DNA of 64,000 nucleotides from Plotosus lineatus (Eukaryota > Chordata > Actinopteri > Siluriformes > Plotosidae), in NCBI GenBank assembly GCA_024760905.1, contig CM045733.1:41651001-41715000 (forward strand). Reading direction: 5' to 3'. The stretch's first letter is position 1. Every line of letters begins with the position of its first letter. Of the stretch, positions 21,179 through 32,527 are shown in pieces. The notes under the pieces are model-generated. The model had not been told where the DNA came from and searched no databases. It saw only the letters and a program-made list of their open reading frames with translations. Position numbers and translations under genes: made by a program.

Positions 21179-22400
21179 GACGAACTTCCAGACACATTGT
21201 GGGCACAAGGCCCTACTGACGTCGGGCTAGTACAATGTGAACCTGTTACTTTTGAACTTACCTCGACAGAGCCAATTTGGATCAGACAATACCCACATAA
21301 ACCACTAGCCGAGGCAGGGATTGCGGACATAGTAGCAGGTTTACTAGAAAAGGGGTACTGGAGCACTCGTCCTCTGATTGGAATACACCTATACTCCCGG
21401 TAGAGAAGAAGGGGACGGAAAGTATCGTATGGCGCCGCGATTTGAGGGCCATTAACGCTGAGCTCTTAACGGCCACGGTTCCGGTGCCTAATCCATATGT
21501 TGCTCTGACCTGTCTCGACCCGGCACATCGCTGGTTTACTTGCATAGATTTGGCTAATGCTTTCTTTTGTCTTCCACTGACAGAACACTGCAGAGATATT
21601 TTCTCTTTCACTTTCCGAGGTACTCAGTTCCGATACACTCGACTTCCGCAGGGGTTCGCACTGTCACCAGGTATTTTCAATCAGGTTTTGAAAGCGCGTC
21701 CTTGAAGCATGCACTCTCCCAGAGGGGTCACTCGGGTTCAGTATGTTGATGATTTACTGCTGGCGACACCCACGGTTGACCTCTGTCTGCAGGGGACGTT
21801 GCTAACTCTCAAACATCTAGCTCAGGCGGGGTTTAAGGTCAGTAAACACAAATTACAGATTTGTCGTCAGCAAGTCTCCTTTTAGGCGCCAAATCTCTCA
21901 GAAGGGGTCAGGCCTCACATCACAACATAAATCGACCATTTTACATCACCCCAAACCACGGCTAGTTAAGGACATGCTATCTTTTCTAGGCCTCACAGGG
22001 TATAGCCGTCATTACGTCCCCTAACTATACAGGTCTAACCTTTCCATTACGGGACTTAGTGAAGGAACAAGGCATGCGTAACCTCTCAGCCACGCTCAAT
22101 TGGACAGTAGATGCAGAGGAATCGTTCATTCTTCTCAAACAAGAGTTGGCCTCAGCGGCTGATTTGGCTATTCCAGATTATGCACAACCCTTTTATCTTG
22201 ATGTTTCTGGAACAGCCACATGCGTAAATGGGGTGCTGTTCCAGAAAAAAGGGGGAGATAGACGAGTATTAATGTACCTTAGCGTCATGCTGGATAACAC
22301 TGAGAAAAGACACCCAATTTGCACACAGCACGCGCCGGAGTCACAAAACTCATTCAAAAAGCGGCACACATCGTCATGAACCACCCCCTACATGTGCTAA
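21179..22400 (+). pseudogene. pol: ERV reverse transcriptase, frameshifted
   Basis: The RT domain starts at LPDTLWAQG (21179) with the IRQYP block. The palm is then read in other frames: PNPYVALTC, the first catalytic aspartate in FTCIDLANAFF (~21537-21570), RLPQGFALSP, and the YVDD active site (21742-21753). Thumb and connection pieces continue to ~22380. There are several frameshifts and in-frame stops (for example near 21702 and 21885). Catalytic residues are intact, but no single frame spans the domain. Confidence 0.88.
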
Positions 22401-22479
22401 CTACACATAGTGTTGTGGCGTCGTGAACTCGCAGACTTTCACACTAACACCACTCAGACAAATGAGAATATGCAGGGTT

Positions 22480-23080
22480 CTAGAAGCTCGAATTTACACT
22501 TTACACGAGGGAGTCAACATGGCGGACAGGATGGGGTTAGGAAAGCCGCATGAATGCGCAGAGAAAGTGACTCAGATGACCACGGTCAGGGAAGGACTGT
22601 ACTCAGACCCCATACCGGACGCCAGGAACCTATATACGGATGGTTGCTGTTACAGACATGATAAACATGGACTCATAGCAGCGTACGCGGTAGTAGAACA
22701 GGCACCACAGGGGATGGTAAGAGTGGAAGCTAAGAGGCTGGAAGGGCGACAGTCAGCTCAGAGCGGAAATATTAGGAGTGGTAGCAGCGCTCCGATTAGG
22801 TAAAGGACAGGAAGTTAATGTTTTTACCGACTCAGCATACGCCGCAAACGCAGTACACATTGAACTAGGACAATGGCTTAGAGCCGGCTTCCTAACCACG
22901 TCAAACAAACCGATTAAACACGAGGAAGATATGAAGCACCTCGCGGATAGTTTGCTGCTTCCCAGCAAAGTGGCAGTAATCAAGTGCAAGGGACATGAGA
23001 AAACATATTCACTCACTAAGGCGGGTAATGACGCAGCAGACGCAGCTGCAAAACAGGCCGCAGGCTACACACCCACTATG
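22480..23080 (+). pseudogene. pol: ERV RNase H domain, one frameshift
   Basis: The first acidic motif YTDGCC (D at 22639) lies in the 22423 frame and the later motif VFTDSAY (D at 22829) in the 22778 frame, so a frame change falls between them near 22760-22800. KGHEKT and the final acidic GNDAAD segment follow. It would degrade RNA in the RNA-DNA hybrid during reverse transcription. Confidence 0.85.
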
Positions 23081-23089
23081 TACACAATA

Positions 23090-24257
23090 CAAGCGGAACA
23101 AGAGGCGGTAAGAGACAGACACACACAAATATTGATACATGAACAAGATCTCGCGTCACCACAAGAGAAAACACTCTGGAAGGCAAGGGGGTGTACGTGC
23201 ACGGAGGGTCTTTGGAGAGGACCGGATGGCAGGGTGATTCTGCCACCAGGTCTTAGAACAAGTACATTCAAAGAGGCGCATGGTGTGGGGCATGTGGGGA
23301 CAGTGCAGATGATGAAGAATTTGGATAATTGGTGGCATCCATTTTTGAAGGATATGATTAAACATTTTGTACAAACATGTGAAGTGTGCACTCAATATAA
23401 CCCCAGACCAACGGTGAAACCGCCGCGGGGTCGTTTTCCATTGCTCACGAAGCCAGGAAAGAGATAATTCTTGATTATACCGACATGAACATCATGGTTA
23501 AGGGTATCGATATTTACTGGTTTGTGTGGATAGTTACTCGGGGTGGCCCGAAGCATGGCCCACCAGAAAGGAGGACAGTGCCTCCGTGGTTAAATGTCTG
23601 GTTAACCACTACATCCCTCGACATGGGTTTCCTGAAAGGGTAAGATCAGACAACGGGACTCATTTTAAAAATAAAGACCTCCAACAGGTGGAAATCATGT
23701 TGGGACTGACCCACAAATTTGGCTCCGTATACCACCCACAGTCACAAGGTAAGGTCGAGAGAATGAATAGAACTATTAAGGACAAATTGGCTAAAATCTG
23801 TGCACAGACCAAAATGACATGGCTGGATGCCTTACCATTAGCTTTACTATCTATCCGAAGTTCCGTAAACCAAAACACACACTTGACTCCACACGAACTA
23901 CAGACCGGTAGACCATTTCCTGGACCACACACAGCACTGGACACTGATGCACAAAACCTAACACATAAACAATATTATCGTGAATTGCAAAGTCTCGTTG
24001 CAGCCTTTTCAGATCAAGTGGGGGAGCAGTATCAGGCATCTACCGGCGACCTTCCAGACACAGAGTGGGTCCTCCTGAAAGTCCTCAAGCGAAAGTGGAC
24101 GGAGCCAAGGTGGACGGGACCCTATAAGATCAAAGAGCGCACCTCGCACGCCGTCCGGCTGGACAGCAAGGGCGACACCTGGTATCACTGGAGCCAGTGC
24201 TTGCAGCGGCAGAAGCTCCTCCAGATCACTCGTCAACACACACAGGGACCTGTGTGA
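23090..24257 (+). pseudogene. pol: ERV integrase, split once
   Basis: The HHCC zinc-binding domain is clear (His codons 23279 and 23291, CEVC at 23379-23390) and its frame stops at 23467. The catalytic core resumes in the 23526 frame: VDSYSGW (D at 23529), SDNGTHF (D at 23649), KVERMN (E at 23757), giving a proper DD(35)E spacing. The C-terminal domain runs to a stop at 24257 with a WTGPYKI block. Without the frame break near 23467 it would look intact. Confidence 0.88.
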
Positions 24258-24607
24258 AGCAGCAACCTCATCACCGGCCGGTGGCGAAGAAAAAGACCAC
24301 CAACAACGCAGGGCAGAATAATCCCTGGGTGGCAAAGGGGGTGAGGTAGTCTAACCCTCACCCTCACGGCAAGGCGGAGGAACAACGCGCCCCTGCAACA
24401 AGTAGCGTGCCAAGCTACCAACGCAAGTTTGAGGAGTGTTATTCTAATTATACTGTTTTAACTATTCTTTGTAATGTGCTTTTGCTTTGAGTTGTGTGAC
24501 AGAGTATTGAAGGTCGTAAGCTCTTTAAGGTGTAGCGCGTGACCCTCCCTTGAATACAGTGAAGAATTTACTCTGTCATATTGAAGGTTTAGCTTGCTAG
24601 TTTCTAC

Positions 24608-26626
24608 ATGGAAGGTAAAGCCAGATGGGGTCTCTCCTCGGGACCACTAATGTGTATTTCTTTTTTAGTTTCCTTGTTGGTAGTGCTCCCCATCCTGTGG
24701 GTACTTGACCCGCCCTTTACTCCCTCACAGAACGATATAACCACCACAGCACACAGCAGACGCCGACGATTAGTCACACAAACTAGATTCACTTCGCGCA
24801 GCCTGGACAAGTGCCTGGCCAGATATGGGGGTATAGAAATTAAGTACGTCAAAGGCACCAAGGCCACATTTACTTTTGACCTTTGTACTGTTATAAACTG
24901 GCAGATAAGAACATCACGTGGCAGGGATACGACCTCTATCTCTGTGCGGCCTTGAGTTATGCGGCGCATGCCTGATGGTGCCCTTTCTGGGGGAACGTAA
25001 TAGCGTACACCGGGACATGGACACCGGAAGGCCATACCGCCGAGAGATTACGCGGACGAGTTACAATACAGCGCGACTTTCATATAAGCCAGAATCCTAT
25101 CTCCCTGTCCATTAATAACATGTATACTTGTCTCGGGGACCGACCGGATAAGTGGGGTCTCCGGGGTTGTATTGAAGCGAATGCATCATCACTCTAGGAG
25201 TATCGATATCTGCATCCGACCCTCTGGGCCTTATCAAAATTACTCTGGTGGACCCTCCCAAAGTCACAACTTTGAAATCACATTCACCCAAATACCCAGC
25301 GATTAATGCGACCCTTTCCCCTCAAATGGATGGCGTAAGGTTCATGATTTTCAAAAGATTCCCGATTCAGATTATTCGCAAGGCTACTGGGTTTACGGAC
25401 AAAAATTTATGGCTGGTGATGATGCAGGGCCTGGTTCGGTCATACTCTAATAACAGCTGTGTGATATGTTCCACGGCCCGACCTGTGCTGATTACCTCGC
25501 CCTCTCCATTGACCACTAATCCCGACTCCTTTCACTGTATATTAGAATTACACATGCTTGACAACCCCTCACCACCTTGTCAGGGATGGGAGACAGTCTT
25601 TCCTCTGACCCCGAGTTCACCCGATCCCCCAATGTTTCAACCAGTGCGCTACGGTCACTCCTGTATTACTAGGCAAGGCAATTCTTCGTCCTCTAGGGTA
25701 GGAACCATTTCCCCAGGCTGGTGTAATTCCACCACGAACGTGTCAGATTGGTCCAATTCCACCACCCTCACCAAAGCCCGAGCGGATATTTGGTGGTACT
25801 GCGGAGGCGGTTCTACATCCCACGCTCCCTCCCAACTGGTCAGGTACCTGCACCCTGATCACCTTACTCATGCCTATCTCCATTGTACCAGCCTCAGCAT
25901 CCGATCTAGTAGGTGTCCTCTCACGCACTCATAAAGTCTATCTCCTCGTTCGACATTAAGCGCCGGCCGGTCGATTCCTTTCGGGAAGCAAGGCTTTCAA
26001 GGGTCTCCCACTTATATCGATGCAATAGGGGTCCTCGCGTACCAAGCGAATACAAATTAGTAGACCAGATTGCGGGTGGGTTTGAATCTTTTATTTGCTG
26101 GTGGTGCACTATCAACAAGAATGTTGATAGGATCAATTATATTCATTATAATGTTCAACGCTTGACCAATCTTACCAGGGATGCCGTAGAAGGACTGGCA
26201 GCCGAGCTCAGGGCCAATTCACTTATGACATATCAAAATCGCATGGCTATAGATTTCTTACTTAGTGCCCATGGTGGCGTTTGCTCCATGTTTGGGGAAG
26301 AGTGCTGCACCTTTATACCCAATAACACCGCGCCAGACGGGTCTGTCACGAAGGCCTTGGTCGGGCTGCGGACTCTGGCCACCGAACTGAAGGAACACTC
26401 AGGTGTTGATAATGTAATACTTGATTGGCTGGACAGACACTTTGGTAAGTGGAAAGGTTTGATCGTTTCAGTTGTGATATCCATCATCTCAGTGGCCGGA
26501 CTCCTCGCCCTGTGTGGGTGCTGCTGCATCCCCTGCATTCGTTCCTATGTATTAGGTGCATCTCTTCCACTCTGGAAAAAGGGGGCTCTTTTCCTCCCCC
26601 TCCATATCAATTTCCTCAGTTGTTAG
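24608..26626 (+). pseudogene. env: ERV envelope, gamma-type, frameshifted
   Basis: ATG at 24608 begins a hydrophobic signal-like segment and an Arg-rich SRRRRL motif; this frame stops at 24955. The SU middle part (25248-25934) has a CVIC motif (25458-25469) matching the CXXC of covalently linked gamma-type SU. The TM part (25913-26626) has a heptad-like ectodomain, an immunosuppressive-region-like segment ending in CSMFGEECC (CX6CC, ~26282-26308), a transmembrane helix (~26456-26527) and a Cys-rich tail. The middle frames do not join, and the basic SU-TM junction region (KRR near 25960) is altered. Entry protein of the original virus; non-functional here. Confidence 0.86.
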
Positions 26627-26870
26627 CCGAGTCGGAAGCTCTCCTTTCGCCGGGGTCTCTGGTAGATGAGGTCGCACTTAGACCCCAGTTCTGATTAGAT
26701 TTTACTATGGGTAATTTTCCATGCAGTTATTTTATAGATATCATATTTGCTTAGATCTTTACGGATTTCATAATTGTCTTTTATATAGCCTTTCTATTGC
26801 TTGTGTACGTTTACTCCACTGTTCTATTTTTGTTATGAATGGTTCCTTGGTTGATCTCCTAAAGGAGATC

Positions 26871-26881
26871 AAAAGGGGGAA
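26871..26881 (+). other. ERV polypurine tract
   Basis: AAAAGGGGGAA immediately before the 3' LTR: the plus-strand primer site. Confidence 0.92.
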
Positions 26882-26882
26882 T

Positions 26883-27427
26883 TGTAAAAGTGTATCACAA
26901 TATCATGTTCTCTGGGGCACGCTGTTTTGTATGGCTGTATAATGGTGCTTTATTTCTTTGTGTTTTGCTATACCTGGGGGCTTGTTGAGAATAATCAAAT
27001 GGAATGCTTAAAGGGGGGCCATTCTTTATCTCTGTTGTAAAAGTGCATGTTGGGTAACCTGCCACACCTAGACCTTCACTGTCAGGGTAATCTTCAACAG
27101 ACCAAATAGTTTCGAGTTGTAAATAACTCTGAGGTTAGGAGGTGAAGGTTTATGGGGGTAGGGATGGGCCTGGGGTCACGCCAGATTTATTGCATCTTGT
27201 TGAGATAATAACGCATCAAAGACCCAATCATAAATTCCAGAAGGAGGAACCTGGTCTGCAGCCCTTAAAAGCAACCCCCCGCGAGGGAGACCTCAGACCT
27301 TAATTAGTGTGTCTTTTAGGCATGTTGGTTGGGTCTCCGTCCTTTGCAAACGACGCAATAAAGCTTCTCATATTCAACTCAAAACCAGTCTCCAGTCGTC
27401 TTCTTCCACATTCAACGGATCCTAACA
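26883..27427 (+). repeat. ERV 3' LTR
   Basis: 545 bp, TGTAAAAG to TAACA, nearly identical to 16372-16912. It has the same TATA-like and AATAAA elements. It is followed by the resumption of the Gypsy LTR in a T-run. Confidence 0.93.
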
Positions 27428-27887
27428 GTTTTTAAAGACAAAAATAGTGCACACAGCTTTAAAAGTCACCACGTGTAAAGTTAGCATAGGTTCACCACGT
27501 GTAAAGTTAGCATAGGTTCTTAAACTAGCTTCATATTGTAATGACTCACCGGAGTTTCCAAGAAACAAACACTCTCCACCCGGTTCGATTGAGAGAGAAC
27601 AAAACACATACAAGGCTCTGAAAAGCACACAAACTTAGTTAAACTTGTTAAAAGTTCACTTAATCACATTTTTGATCGTTGACTCACTCGTGTCGCTTTT
27701 CGAGGGCTCTGTATGCGTCCTGCTCCTCACGCTCTCTGTTGCACTCTCTGCTGGTCGCATGCAGGCGCACGCAGCACGTGCCTATGATGCGTTCAAGGGG
27801 ACTAGGAAACTATAGTGCTTTCAGGGAGTGTTGGAAATTAGGGTTTTTTCCAATAAAATTAGTAACCATGTGTTTACATGGGTTACA
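27428..27887 (-). repeat. Gypsy 3' LTR, proximal part
   Basis: Continues the LTR interrupted at 16371; matches 34983-35441. It includes a ~27-bp direct repeat 'caccacgtgtaaagttagca' near 27468-27515, also present in the other LTR. Confidence 0.93.
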
Positions 27888-27899
27888 CCCTCCCCCCTT
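27888..27899 (-). other. Gypsy polypurine tract
   Basis: On the minus strand AAGGGGGGAGGG abuts the 3' LTR start (TGTAACCC). Confidence 0.9.
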
Positions 27900-27937
27900 G
27901 AATAAGCATGAGTCCCGTCATGTACTTAAATGTTTGT

Positions 27938-30521
27938 TTAAACATCATAGATCTGATGGTTTTCATAGCTACTAAATGACTCTAGGGCTTGGTTAAAGTT
28001 ATCCAAGAACTGTTGTGCAAAAGATATCAGCGGTTGACCCAATTGAGGGTAATGAAACCGTCCTGGGGCTCGCTTTAATCTTTCAGATTTTCTCACATTG
28101 GGAGTTTCATTTGTTGTTTCAATTGTCTGTTCTGTTTGTTGGTCAATCACATCACCATTTTGCTCTGTGTCCACAATATTAACGTCTGGTCCTCCTTGTA
28201 TTTGGTTTTCATCATCTCCTCCTTCCATGACATCTGAATGTGATTCCTCTTTGAGTAGTTCAGCCTCATTCTGATTTTCCTGTTCATTGTCCATCTCGTC
28301 TGTGTCTGTCTCAACTGAAACTGTTGGGTGCAAGGAGGTATCCTTATTGAGTGAGAGTGGTTCATTTGAAATATCCGAGTTTGTTGTCTGGTTTCGTACA
28401 TTTGATTGGTCTTGATTATTGTCATAAATCTTAATGAATGTCTCTGTTTCGATTGAAGGTTGTCCTGGCATGGGTTCATACTCCTCCTCTGATTCTGACA
28501 GATCTGTGTCCTGTGGTTCGGAGGGGCTTTGTCGGGTGTTGCGTCTACGTGGAGGTTGTGGTCTTGCCTCTTCTTCATCCTCAATGTCTGAGAGGTCGCC
28601 ACACGCAAGTAGAAGGTCTCGGTGTAGAGTTCTACTTGGACCATCGCCTCTCTGTGGTCGAACCACATACACAGGAACATTTTCCATTTTCTTGACAACC
28701 ACGGTACACGATGCGTTCCCATTTGTCGGCAAGTTTATGTTTATTGCGCAAACGGACATTTTTGACTAAAACTCTATCTCCTGCTTCAAGAGTGGATTCT
28801 CTGACTTTCTTATCAAATCTGCTCTTATTGCGCTCTGCAACTTTTTTGGAGTTTTCAAGGGCAATTTGGTAACTTTCTTCGAGTTTAGCCTTTAGACTGC
28901 GCACATACTGAGAATGGGATGCAGGTGAGTCCCCTGTAACGGGCAACCCAAAGGCAAGGTCAACTGGTAGCTTAGGCTTACGGCCAAACATCAACTCATG
29001 ACTAAACCCAGTAACCTCACTCTTTGAACAGTTGTAGGCGTTTGTGAGAGGCTTGACAAAATCACGCCAATGAACTTTTTGGTCATCCTTCAGAGTACCT
29101 AACATACTAAGGAGGGTGCGATTGAATCGCTCTACAGGGTTACCCCTCGGGTGATAAGGACTGGTTCTCACTTTTTTGATGCCCGTAATAGCACACAGTT
29201 CCTTAATCACATGTGACTCAAAATCCCTCCCCTGGTCACTATGGAGGCGTTCGGGGAACCCGTAGTGAACCAAAAAGTTTTCCCAGAGATTTTTAGCCAC
29301 AGTGGTTGCCTTTTGATCATGAGTGGGCAAGGCTACCGCATATTTTGTAAAATGATCTGTGATGACTAAAACGTCCTTGGTACTCTTACTATCGGGCTCA
29401 ATCGAAAGAAAGTCCATGCAGACCAATTCCATTGGTCGCGTGGTTTTAATATTAACTAAAGGCGCGGCCTTTTCAGGCAAGGACTTTCTTCGAACACAAC
29501 GACCACAGTTCTTTATTTTGGTCTCAATGTCATGACCCATCTTAGGCCAATAAAATCTTGCTCTCACTAGTTCATGAGTCCTCTCCCACCCCATATGACC
29601 CATGTCATCGTGGAGTAACTTTAGAACAGTGGGTCTAAGTGAGACAGGGAGTACAAGCTGGTAAGTTGTATCTGGGTCACATTGTCGTCTCCTGAACAAA
29701 AGGTCATCCCTCATTTCAAGACGTTTCCATTCTCGGAGCATCAGTTTTATTTCAAATGTTTCTCTGTTGTTATGTGGAACATCTGCTCCAGCTTCAAGTA
29801 ACTGAATGACATGATTGATGCTCGGGTCAGATCTTTGTTGTTCTTTAAGCTCATGAGCAGAAAACAAGGGAACAGTTACTTGACCAGATGTTTCAGCATC
29901 ACTGTATACATCAGGAATTGCATCAGCATTCATAGCCAAGGACTCAACAAGAATGACATGAGGTGAATCTTTGGTTTTCTCATTGAGAAAATGCTTGTGA
30001 CATACTGCTGCAATAGTATCAGGACATAAATCACTACATCGAGGAGGGGATCCGAGAAGACGTGAGGTGAGTTGTTGTATTCGGTTCTCCTCTTCTAATG
30101 TCACATAATCCGCAGCTAGTGTTTGGTGGGGCCTTCGTGATAGGCCATCTGCGTCCTGGTTAGCCTTTCCAGCTCTGTATTTGATTTGGAAATTGAAGGT
30201 GGATAGCGCTGCTAACCAGCGATAGCTAGCTGCATCAAGCTTTGCAGTGGTCAGAATGTATGTAAGCGGATTATTATCCGTTACAACTGTGAATTCATTA
30301 CCATAAAGGTAATCATGAAACTTTTCTACAATGGACCATTTCAGAGCTAGAAATTCTAGCTTATGAGCTGGATATCTGGTTTCGCTTGGTGTCAGCCCCC
30401 TACTGGCATAGGCTATGACGCGCATTTTACCACCTTGCTCTTGATAAAGAGCGGCACCTAGGCCTGTAGAGCTGGCGTCGGTATGCAGAACATATTGGAG
30501 CTTTGGATCTGCAAAGCCCAA
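27938..30521 (-). pseudogene. pol: Gypsy RNase H and integrase, one frameshift near the end
   Basis: From 30521 the frame holds RNase H (LHTDASSTGLGAAL, VVTDNNPLTY, the LSRRP end) and integrase. The zinc domain is HDDMGHMGW with CGRC. The core has VCMDF (residue 370), HSDQGRDF (429) and NPVERF (464), a complete DDE set. Near 28640-28700 the frame shifts into 28759-27938, which carries the GPY-like C-terminal domain (VPVYVVRP, RTLHRDLLLACG) and a long acidic, low-complexity tail of ~200 residues ending near the polypurine tract. It inserts the element's cDNA into the chromosome. Confidence 0.9.
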
Positions 30522-31844
30522 TACAGGAGAGGATGTTAATTTCTCCTTAATGCATTCAAAGGCTGACTGACAGACAGATGTCCACCTCTCGGCAAAAGGT
30601 TCTCGAGGGTTGAAATACTTAGAAGTGTCGGTTCGTTTCTGGACTTTTCTATAAGGTGGGTAGCCACATGTAAGGTCGTTTAAGGGCCGAACTATCTTTG
30701 AATAATCTTTAACAAATCGGGCGATAGTAGCCGGTGAACCCTAAGAGCGACTTGAGTTGCTTCAAGTTTTGTGGCACTGGCCAGGTCTTAATGGCTGCTA
30801 CTTTTTCAGGATCTGTTTCTACGCCATTTCTTGAAACAATATGGCCTAAATATTTAACCGATGTCTGAAAAAGCGACATTTCTGGGGACAACTTTAAGCC
30901 ATATTCACGAAGACGGTCCAAAACATGCTTTAGCCTCTGTTCGTGTTGCTCTAGGGAGTCTGAGAAAACAATCAAATCGTCTAGGAAGACGAGCACCTCC
31001 TTAAGATTAATGTCTCCCATGCACCTCTCCATTAACCTCTGAAAGGTGCTGGGAGCATTTGTGATTCTTTGAGGCATTCGATTGAACTCATAAAACCCTA
31101 GGGGGCATACAAACGCTGTTTTGGCCTTATCTTCCTCATCCATCTCTATCTGGTAGTAGCCCGACTTTAAGTCCATGACAGAGAACCAGTTTGACCCAGA
31201 TAGAGCGGAGAAGGTCTCTTCAAGATTTGGTAACTGCGTAGCGTCTTTAACCGCTTGTAATGCGTTAACCTTACGGTAGTCCACACAGAGACGTACCTCA
31301 CCCGTCTTTTTCTTAACTACAACGATGGGGGCGAAAGGGGATTCTGATGGTCTTATTACCCGGCATCGAGAAGCATTTTGAGGTGTTTCCTAACAGCTTC
31401 GTAGTCATTTGGGTGAATAGGCCTCGATCTCTGTTTTATGGGTGTTTCGTCTTTAAGCTTGATTTTATGCTTAACTCTAGTGGCATGGCCAAAGTCAAGA
31501 TCGTGGCATGCGAAGACATCACTGTAAGCACTCAGACTCTGTGTGATGCGACTTTTCCACTCCTCAGGCAGAGGTGAATTTTCAAAATCAAAAGTCAACT
31601 GGTCCTTCGGTGATGAGGAGTCTGCAGACAAGCGACAACAACCTGCTGAGTTGGTATTGGACAGGTTTTGAGTTTCCAAAACTTGGTCTGCAACATGCAG
31701 TTCAGCAAGGACACAGTTGCCAGGAAGCATAATGTCATGATCGGTTTCATTTCTTATCCAAACAGGGTGCTTGTAAGGACTTTGACTTGGCACTGTGATA
31801 AGACAGCAGTCAACAAAGATTCCACCTGGAAGGGCTGAGGACAT
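30522..31844 (-). pseudogene. pol: Gypsy reverse transcriptase, frameshifted
   Basis: The 31844-31356 frame carries the linker from protease and the RT start (RPIHPNDYEAVRKHL). The 31284-30709 frame carries the palm: FSVMDLKSGYYQIEM (first Asp), GFYEFNRMPQ, and VFLDDLIVFS (active site, ~30987-30976). The join to RNase H near 30700-30520 needs another frame change. Catalytic residues are intact. Confidence 0.9.
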
Positions 31845-31889
31845 TGGCTGCTCTACTACTGCCCATTTGTCTGTGAGTGGCGAACTTAA

Positions 31890-32450
31890 GTGGGCACAGC
31901 TTTCAAGACAGACCTTCTCGTGAGCTGGAATAACATAAGGTGTGTTGCCCCCAGTGTCATTAGCCCAAGCTTCCCTGTGCTCTTTGTTTCAGTATCTGTG
32001 CTCGAGGATTTTTAAAATCTGACTATAGCCATAGACAGCTGGTAGAATGGGAGTGTCTCGACAATGTTCCTCATATAAAACATCGAGGGCATTTGTACCA
32101 ATTAACACTGGCAAGTCTGTGCTGGAGCGCAAATCAGGTACTATTAGAGCTAATGTAGAAATTTGAGGCTCAGACTCAACAAACTCTTTTGGAAAACCAA
32201 CTGGAACTTCTACATAGCCTAGATAAGGTACCGCCTGACCGTTTGCACCCTCAACATCTAGGTCACTGATCGGCTGGATTGGAAAATCAACCAGGTGTCT
32301 CTTGTAAAAGGAGTGTGAAATAGTCGTAACTTGCGACCCTGAATCTAATAGAGAATTGCAGCTAACGCCAGCTATGTTTACATTAGCAGTGCACTTCTTA
32401 CCTATTAAGCCCTTGGGAAAGCTAGAATGGTGTTTACTCGTTAGCGTACA
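31890..32450 (-). pseudogene. pro: Gypsy aspartic protease region, in-frame stop
   Basis: SLLDSGSQVTT contains the active-site DSG (codons 32345-32337). Downstream is a flap-like and ILG-like segment (PVLIGTNALDVL). A TGA at 31991-31989 interrupts the frame before the RT ORF. Usual role: maturation of Gag-Pol. Confidence 0.8.
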
Positions 32451-32527
32451 ACTCTGTTTTGGCTGGGGTTTCTGAGTGGGACTTGTGTCGCTACTAGTTC
32501 CAGTTTGTCCCTCAACTGAAACAGGAA

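Larger units (their letters stand above)
16372..27427 (+). mobile_element. Endogenous retrovirus, gamma-type, ~11 kb
   Basis: Complete provirus layout: 5' LTR, tRNA-Pro primer site, long leader, gag, pro-pol, env, polypurine tract, 3' LTR. It sits in a T-run of the Gypsy LTR; comparison with the intact LTR (5 T at 34983-34987) gives a duplication of 3-4 T, ambiguous because of the homopolymer. Gag, pol and env are each broken by frameshifts or stops, so it cannot make its proteins as written. The PBS, PPPY late motif, single CCHC knuckle and Env CXXC/CX6CC place it with gammaretrovirus-like elements of fish. Confidence 0.94.
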
